Shown: positions 6,448 through 10,740 of the stretch, piece by piece
Layout of the letters: each line of letters starts with the position of its first letter
Position numbering within the stretch: the stretch's first letter is position 1
From: an uncultured Burkholderiales bacterium
Lineage (GTDB): Bacteria; Pseudomonadota; Gammaproteobacteria; Burkholderiales; Burkholderiaceae_C
Reading direction: 5' to 3'
NCBI GenBank assembly: GCA_903856995.1
Contig: CAIODK010000195.1
Coordinates: 1 to 10,740, forward strand
Length of the DNA: 10,740 bases
Notes under the pieces: generated by a model
Databases searched by the model: none
What the model was told of the DNA's origin: nothing
Seen by the model: the letters and a program-made list of their open reading frames with translations, nothing else
Program-made: the position numbers and the translations under genes

Positions 6448-6745
6448 GCAAGCATTGATCGAGCGCGAGCTCAAGCGTGACCGTCTGGTCGCAAAGTACG
6501 CTGCAAAGCACGCAGAGTTTAAGGCGATTGCCGGCGACGCTAAGCGTAGCGATGAGGAGCGTGCAGCTGCCCGTATGGGTCTGCAAAAGCTGCCACGTAA
6601 CGCGAACCCTACGCGTCAACGCAACCGTTGCGCAATCACCGGTCGCCCCCGTGGCACATTCCGCCAATTCGGGCTTGCCCGTGCCAAGATCCGTGAATTA
6701 GCCTTCCAAGGCAACATTCCCGGCATCACTAAAGCCAGCTGGTAA
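6440..6745 (+). CDS. rpsN: 30S ribosomal protein S14 (zinc-free type)
   Basis: S14 sits in the head of the 30S subunit and is needed late in assembly. The true start is GTG 6440, giving 101 residues that begin MAKQALIERELKRDRL, as in other proteobacterial S14 proteins. A longer frame with an ATG at 6314 lies entirely over rplE and its extra residues are not S14-like. The start is supported by AGAGG at 6429-6433, 6 bases upstream and within rplE. The C-terminal NRCAITGRPRGTFRQFGLAR block is diagnostic. There is a single cysteine and no CxxC pair, so this is the long zinc-independent form. The 8-base overlap with rplE implies translational coupling. Confidence 0.97.
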   Translation: MAKQALIERELKRDRLVAKYAAKHAEFKAIAGDAKRSDEERAAARMGLQKLPRNANPTRQRNRCAITGRPRGTFRQFGLARAKIRELAFQGNIPGITKASW

Positions 6746-6762
6746 TAGGCAGGAGATTCAAT

Positions 6763-7158
6763 ATGAGCATGAGTGATCCAATCGCCGACTTGCTGACTCG
6801 CATCCGCAACGCGCAAATGGTGGCTAAACCCACTGTGATGGTGCCATCTTCCAAAGTGAAGATCGCTATCGCGCAAGTGCTGAAAGACGAAGGCTACATC
6901 GACGGTTTTCAAATTAAAACAGAAGCTGGTAAGACTGAACTTGAGATTGCTCTCAAGTATTACGCAGGTCGTCCAGTTATCGAACGCATTGAACGTGTGA
7001 GCCGTCCCGGTTTGCGCGTTTACAAGGGCAGCGGCGCTATCCCTCATGTCATGAATGGCATGGGTGTGGCGATTGTCACAACACCTAAGGGTGTGATGAC
7101 TGACCGCAAGGCGCGCGCTACCGGTGTCGGTGGCGAAGTGTTGTGCTACGTCGCTTAA
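6763..7158 (+). CDS. rpsH: 30S ribosomal protein S8
   Basis: S8 binds helix 21 of 16S rRNA and organises the central domain. In E. coli it is also the translational repressor of the spc operon. The product is 131 residues, beginning MSMSDPIADLLTRIRNAQ, almost identical to the E. coli start, and ending with GVMTDRKARATGVGGEVLCYVA, the conserved C-terminal RNA-binding region. AGGAG at 6751-6755 lies 7 bases before the ATG, one of the better ribosome sites in this operon. A second in-frame ATG two codons later is less likely by homology. The gap from rpsN is 17 bases. Confidence 0.98.
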   Translation: MSMSDPIADLLTRIRNAQMVAKPTVMVPSSKVKIAIAQVLKDEGYIDGFQIKTEAGKTELEIALKYYAGRPVIERIERVSRPGLRVYKGSGAIPHVMNGMGVAIVTTPKGVMTDRKARATGVGGEVLCYVA

Positions 7159-7173
7159 CCAGGAAAGACTGAA

Positions 7174-7707
7174 ATGTCCCGAGTTGGAAAAATGCCTGTG
7201 ACCATCCCCCAAGGTGTGGATGTGTCAATTAATAGCGCCCAAATCAGTGTTAAGGGTACCGGCGGTTCGCTGTCGGTGGCTTCCCATGCATTGGTGAAGG
7301 TTGTCAACGATGCTGGTCAAGTGAGTTTCACGCCAGTTGATGACTCACGTGAAGCCAACGCTATGAGCGGAACTTTGCGTCAATTGGTCAACAACATGGT
7401 GACCGGTGTGACCAAAGGCTTTGAGAAAAAGCTGATTTTGGTCGGCGTGGGTTACAAAGCTGCTGCGCAAGGCGCCAAGCTGAACCTCGCGGTGGGTTTT
7501 TCTCACCCCGTGAACAAAGACATGCCTGAAGGTATCAAGGTCGAGACACCCGCTCCGACTGAGATCATCATCAAAGGTGCTGACCGTCAACGTGTCGGTC
7601 AAGTGGCCGCTGAGATTCGTGCGATTCGTCCCCCAGAGCCTTACAAAGGCAAGGGCATCCGTTATTCGGATGAGAAGATCACGATCAAAGAGACCAAGAA
7701 GAAATAA
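7174..7707 (+). CDS. rplF: 50S ribosomal protein L6
   Basis: L6 lies near the GTPase-associated centre and binds 23S rRNA. The 177-residue length equals that of E. coli. MSRVGKMPVTIPQGVDVSI opens the first of the two similar L6 domains, and the C-terminal signature RQRVGQVAAEIRAIRPPEPYKGKGIRY is clear (residues about 140-165). It ends in a lysine-rich tail. AGGAAAG at 7161-7167 is a good ribosome site 6 bases before the ATG. rpsH is 15 bases upstream and rplR 11 bases downstream. Confidence 0.98.
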   Translation: MSRVGKMPVTIPQGVDVSINSAQISVKGTGGSLSVASHALVKVVNDAGQVSFTPVDDSREANAMSGTLRQLVNNMVTGVTKGFEKKLILVGVGYKAAAQGAKLNLAVGFSHPVNKDMPEGIKVETPAPTEIIIKGADRQRVGQVAAEIRAIRPPEPYKGKGIRYSDEKITIKETKKK

Positions 7708-7718
7708 GTAGCTGCAAA

Positions 7719-8084
7719 ATGTTGACCAAAAAAGAGCAGCGACTCCGCCGGGCCCGTCAAACACGTATCCGCATCGCCAATCAAGGCGTTGCACGTTTGA
7801 TGGTGAACCGCACCAACTTGCACATCTACGCCAGCGTGATTTCTGGCTGCGGCACCAAAGTGGTTGCCACAGCTTCTACCGCCGAAGCCGATGTGCGCAA
7901 GCAACTGGGCGCAGCAGGCAAGGGCGGCAACGTCAATGCTGCACAAGTGATTGGCAAGCTGATCGCTGAAAAAGCGAAAAAAGCAGGCGTCGACAAGGTG
8001 GCGTTTGACCGTTCAGGTTTCGCATACCACGGTCGCGTCAAGGCTTTGGCCGATGCGGCTCGCGAAGCTGGCTTGCAGTTCTAA
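7719..8084 (+). CDS. rplR: 50S ribosomal protein L18
   Basis: L18 binds 5S rRNA and, with L5, ties it to the 50S subunit. The product is 121 residues. The basic N terminus (KKEQRLRRARQTRIRI) is followed by LMVNRTNLHIYASVI and the diagnostic C terminus VAFDRSGFAYHGRVKALADA and ending AGLQF. It is a few residues longer than the E. coli protein. No clear Shine-Dalgarno precedes the ATG; with only 11 bases after rplF, coupling to upstream translation is likely. Confidence 0.98.
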   Translation: MLTKKEQRLRRARQTRIRIANQGVARLMVNRTNLHIYASVISGCGTKVVATASTAEADVRKQLGAAGKGGNVNAAQVIGKLIAEKAKKAGVDKVAFDRSGFAYHGRVKALADAAREAGLQF

Positions 8085-8102
8085 TCGGATTGGAAATTAC
8101 AC

Positions 8103-8621
8103 ATGGCTAAATTTCAAGCTAAAGCGCAGGGTGACGGTCCAGAAGACGGTCTCCGCGAAAAAATGATCGCGATCAATCGCGTCACCAAAGTGGTTAAGGG
8201 CGGCCGTATCCTCGGTTTCGCAGCTTTAACTGTGGTGGGTGATGGCGATGGTCGCGTTGGCATGGGCAAAGGCAAATCGAAAGAAGTGCCAGCAGCCGTC
8301 CAAAAAGCGATGGAAGAAGCCCGTCGCAATATGACTAAAGTCACGTTGAAAAACGGCACGATTCACCACAAGGTGCACGGCCGTCACGGTGCTGCAAACG
8401 TCATGATGATCCCAGCACCTAAGGGTACCGGCATCATCGCTGGCGGTCCAATGCGCGCAGTGTTCGAAGTGATGGGCATCACCGACATCGTGGCCAAAAG
8501 CCACGGCACATCGAATCCATACAACATGGTTCGTGCAACGTTGGACGCCTTGAACAATTCCACCACGCCTTCGGAAGTGGCGGCTAAGCGTGGCAAAAAT
8601 GTCGAAGAAATCTTCGCCTAA
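8103..8621 (+). CDS. rpsE: 30S ribosomal protein S5
   Basis: S5 sits on the solvent side of the 30S subunit near the decoding region and affects fidelity. The product is 172 residues, slightly longer than in E. coli. The S5 double-stranded RNA-binding fold is seen as REKMIAINRVTKVVKGGR followed by GFAALTVVGDGDGRVGMGKG. The loop around residues 25-35 (NRVTKVVKGGR) is where spectinomycin-resistance changes arise in other species; it looks wild-type here. GTGIIAGGPMRAVFEVMGI is the conserved C-terminal block. GGAA at 8092-8095 lies 7 bases upstream of the ATG. Confidence 0.98.
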   Translation: MAKFQAKAQGDGPEDGLREKMIAINRVTKVVKGGRILGFAALTVVGDGDGRVGMGKGKSKEVPAAVQKAMEEARRNMTKVTLKNGTIHHKVHGRHGAANVMMIPAPKGTGIIAGGPMRAVFEVMGITDIVAKSHGTSNPYNMVRATLDALNNSTTPSEVAAKRGKNVEEIFA

Positions 8622-8635
8622 TCTCGGAGCATTCG

Positions 8636-8818
8636 ATGAGTACCCCCCAAACTGTCAAGATCCAATTGGTGCGTAGCCCAATTGGTACAAAAGAATCGCA
8701 CCGCGCCACTGTCCGTGGCTTGGGCTTGCGCAAAGTTAATTCTGTGAGCGAGTTGGAAGACACGCCTGCAGTGCGCGGCATGATTAACAAGATCAGTTAT
8801 CTGGTCAAAGTGCTGTAA
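8636..8818 (+). CDS. rpmD: 50S ribosomal protein L30
   Basis: L30 is a small protein of the large subunit. The product is 60 residues, the usual short bacterial form. VKIQLVRSPIGTKESHRATV and LGLRKVNSVSELEDTPAVRGM form the L30 signature. CGGAG at 8625-8629 lies 6 bases before the ATG. rpsE is 14 bases upstream and rplO 10 bases downstream, as expected for the spc operon. Confidence 0.97.
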   Translation: MSTPQTVKIQLVRSPIGTKESHRATVRGLGLRKVNSVSELEDTPAVRGMINKISYLVKVL

Positions 8819-8828
8819 AAGGTTAAAG

Positions 8829-9260
8829 ATGGAACTCAATAACATTACCCACGCACCTGGCGCAAAACACGCCAAGCGTCGCGTTGGTCGCGGCATTGGC
8901 TCTGGCCTCGGCAAGACTGCTGGTCGTGGTCACAAAGGTCAAAAGTCACGTTCGGGCGGCTACCACAAGGTTGGTTTCGAAGGCGGTCAAATGCCTTTGC
9001 AACGTCGCCTGCCTAAGCGCGGCTTTAAGTCCACAACGTTGAAGTACAACGCTGAAGTGACTTTGGCTGACTTGCAACAACTTGGCGCTGCTGAAGTTGA
9101 TATGTTGTCCTTGAAGGCCGCTGGCCTGGTGGCAAATATCGCTCGCGTGGTTAAAGTTATCAAAACTGGCGAATTGACAACAGCTGTCAAGCTCAATGGC
9201 ATCGGCGCAACTGCTGGCGCTAAAGCTGTGATTGAAGCTGCTGGCGGCTCCGTCAACTAA
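8829..9260 (+). CDS. rplO: 50S ribosomal protein L15
   Basis: L15 is a late-assembly protein whose long basic N-terminal arm threads into 23S rRNA. The product is 143 residues, close to the E. coli length. The N-terminal Gly/Arg/Lys-rich arm (KRRVGRGIGSGLGKTAGRG, then GHKGQKSRSGG) and GFEGGQMPLQRRLPKRGF are diagnostic. The C-terminal part is Ala/Gly/Val-rich and folds as the globular domain. AAGG at 8819-8822, overlapping the rpmD stop, lies 6 bases before the ATG. secY follows after 27 bases, the usual arrangement. Confidence 0.98.
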   Translation: MELNNITHAPGAKHAKRRVGRGIGSGLGKTAGRGHKGQKSRSGGYHKVGFEGGQMPLQRRLPKRGFKSTTLKYNAEVTLADLQQLGAAEVDMLSLKAAGLVANIARVVKVIKTGELTTAVKLNGIGATAGAKAVIEAAGGSVN

Positions 9261-9287
9261 TCGTAGATTCAACAGGAATAACGCTCC

Positions 9288-10601
9288 GTGGCAACTACCC
9301 CTTCATCGATCGGCAATAACGATAAGTTCGGAGACTTACGTCGCCGACTCGTCTTCTTGCTGCTCGCCTTGGTGGTTTACCGCGTGGGCGCACACATTCC
9401 TGTGCCCGGAATTGACCCTAATCAGTTGCAACAACTGTTCAAAGGTCAGCAGGGCGGCATTTTGAGTTTGTTCAACATGTTCTCCGGTGGCGCTTTGTCG
9501 CGCTTCACGGTGTTCGCGTTGGGCATCATGCCTTACATCTCTGCGTCGATCATCATGCAGTTGCTGACTTATGTGTTGCCTACTTTAGAGCAGCTCAAAA
9601 AAGAAGGCGAAGCAGGTCGTCGCAAAATCACGCAGTACACGCGTTTCGGCACCTTGGGCTTGGCGTTGTTCCAGTCCATGGGTATTGCCTTGGCGTTGGA
9701 AGCATCCGCCGGTTTGGTCAACGTGCCAGGTTTCGGATTCCGCATGACCGCCATGGTAAGCCTGACGGCTGGAACCATGTTCCTCATGTGGTTGGGTGAG
9801 CAAATCACTGAGCGTGGTTTGGGCAACGGCATTTCGATCCTCATTTTTGCTGGTATCGCTGCAGGCTTGCCGGGTTCTATTGGCGGCTTGCTTGAATTGG
9901 TGCGTACCGGTGCGATGAGCATCTTGGCTGCTATCCTGATCGTCATTGTCGTGGCGATGGTCACTTACTTTGTGGTCTTCGTCGAGCGTGGCCAACGCAA
10001 AATCTTGGTGAACTATGCGCGTCGCCAAGTCGGCAACAAGGTGTATGGCGGTCAATCGTCACACTTGCCACTGAAGTTGAATATGGCTGGCGTTATTCCA
10101 CCTATCTTCGCTTCTTCTATCATTCTCTTGCCCGCAACGGTTGTGAGCTGGTTCAGTACCGGCGATAGCATGCGATGGCTCAAAGATGTTTCTGCAGCAC
10201 TTGCACCTGGACAACCTGTCTATGTGATGTTGTATGCAGCTGCGATTGTTTTCTTTTGCTTCTTTTATACTGCCTTGGTCTTTAACAGCCGAGAAACAGC
10301 GGATAATCTGAAGAAGAGTGGTGCCTTTGTTCCCGGTATTCGTCCCGGCGACCACACTGCTAAATATATAGACAAAATTTTGGTTCGGCTCACGCTTGCG
10401 GGCGCTGTGTACATCACCTTTGTGTGCTTGTTACCTGAGTTCTTGATCTTGAAATACAACGTGCCTTTCTACTTCGGTGGTACATCGTTGCTCATTATTG
10501 TGGTTGTCACCATGGACTTCATGGCCCAAGTGCAAAACTACATGATGAGCCAACAATATGACTCGCTGTTGAAAAAGGCAAGTTTCAAAACAACGCTCTA
10601 A
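9288..10601 (+). CDS. secY: Protein translocase channel subunit SecY
   Basis: SecY forms the protein-conducting channel of the inner membrane with SecE and SecG. The product is 437 residues (E. coli 443) with ten membrane helices expected. RLVFLLLALVVYRVGAHIPVPGI is helix 1 with its typical ending, FNMFSGGALSRFTVFALGIMPYISASIIMQLL covers the plug and helix 2, and GERGLGNGIS-type sequence (TERGLGNGISILIFAGI) is a SecY hallmark. A basic cytoplasmic loop (ERGQRKILVNYARRQVG) and RPGDHTAKYID near the C-terminal half are also conserved. The start is GTG 9288 with AGGA at 9274-9277, about 10 bases upstream. Bases about 10250-10390 are noticeably richer in A/T codons than the rest of the gene, though the protein there is normal SecY. 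Confidence 0.98.
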   Translation: MATTPSSIGNNDKFGDLRRRLVFLLLALVVYRVGAHIPVPGIDPNQLQQLFKGQQGGILSLFNMFSGGALSRFTVFALGIMPYISASIIMQLLTYVLPTLEQLKKEGEAGRRKITQYTRFGTLGLALFQSMGIALALEASAGLVNVPGFGFRMTAMVSLTAGTMFLMWLGEQITERGLGNGISILIFAGIAAGLPGSIGGLLELVRTGAMSILAAILIVIVVAMVTYFVVFVERGQRKILVNYARRQVGNKVYGGQSSHLPLKLNMAGVIPPIFASSIILLPATVVSWFSTGDSMRWLKDVSAALAPGQPVYVMLYAAAIVFFCFFYTALVFNSRETADNLKKSGAFVPGIRPGDHTAKYIDKILVRLTLAGAVYITFVCLLPEFLILKYNVPFYFGGTSLLIIVVVTMDFMAQVQNYMMSQQYDSLLKKASFKTTL

Positions 10602-10670
10602 CGGGCCAAGTAAAAAGTCGTGTTCCATGCTAATGATGGTGTGGAATGAAATGAGTTTTAGGAGAATGAA
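10602..10670 (+). other. secY-rpmJ spacer with duplicated start-like sequence; no infA
   Basis: This 69-base gap is the longest inside the operon. It holds a perfect 12-base repeat, GAATGAAATGAG, at 10644-10655 and again at 10664-10675 across the rpmJ start. The first copy would open a seven-codon frame (MSFRRMK) from ATG 10651 to a stop at 10672-10674 that overlaps the rpmJ ATG. AGGAG at 10660-10664 is the rpmJ ribosome site, 6 bases upstream. No infA is present, although some Burkholderiales carry it here. Confidence 0.6.
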
Positions 10671-10740
10671 ATGAGAGTTTCGGCTTCGGTCAAGAAAATT
10701 TGCCGCAACTGCAAAATCATCCGCCGCAAGGGCGTGGTTC
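10671..10740 (+). CDS. rpmJ: 50S ribosomal protein L36 (3' end outside window)
   Basis: Twenty-three codons are visible: MRVSASVKKICRNCKIIRRK followed by GVV. This is the standard start of L36, a very small zinc-ribbon protein of the large subunit, usually about 37-38 residues. The first CxxC pair (C11, C14) marks the zinc-binding form rather than the zinc-free paralogue. It has a good AGGAG ribosome site. rpmJ after secY matches the end of the E. coli spc operon. The frame runs off the window edge. Confidence 0.96.
   Translation, partial: MRVSASVKKICRNCKIIRRKGVV

Noticed and set aside
1..10740. Mobile elements, CRISPR arrays, tRNA or rRNA genes
   Set aside because: No transposase, integrase, spaced repeats, tRNA-like cloverleaf or rRNA sequence was recognised; the genes are all chromosomal housekeeping genes apart from one small unknown.

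Overview
The window is a stretch of ordinary chromosome from a betaproteobacterium. Gene order and protein sequences fit Burkholderiales, most likely Comamonadaceae. This placement is by recognition of the protein sequences; I could not run a search and do not resolve a genus. There is no sign of phage, transposon, CRISPR, tRNA or rRNA.

Bases 1-3776 hold three genes on the + strand. recG enters from the left edge and lacks its 5' end. It is followed 15 bases later by oxyR, the peroxide-sensing LysR regulator with both redox cysteines, and then by ubiA, the ubiquinone prenyltransferase. The tight spacing suggests one transcription unit, ending at a strong hairpin at 3801-3839 that looks bidirectional.

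Bases 3859-4972 hold two genes on the - strand: proC (proline biosynthesis) and a 73-residue exported, lysine-rich protein of unknown function. The small gene may have its own promoter very close to its start codon.

Bases 4973-5191 are a divergent control region. A good extended -10 promoter (5015-5044) fires to the right into the spc ribosomal protein operon. The predicted leader is about 140 nt and has a hairpin at its extreme 5' end.

Bases 5192 to the right edge are the spc operon in canonical order: rplN, rplX, rplE, rpsN, rpsH, rplF, rplR, rpsE, rpmD, rplO, secY and the start of rpmJ. All are complete except rpmJ, with gaps of 2-27 bases, one 8-base overlap (rplE/rpsN), and a 69-base gap before rpmJ. 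The genes make large- and small-subunit ribosomal proteins and the SecY translocon channel.

I did not find an undescribed biological system. The points most worth checking are the separation of the spc operon from the S10 operon by a divergent proC, the structure of the rplN leader, a 12-base direct repeat that duplicates the rpmJ start region, and the small lysine-rich exported protein.
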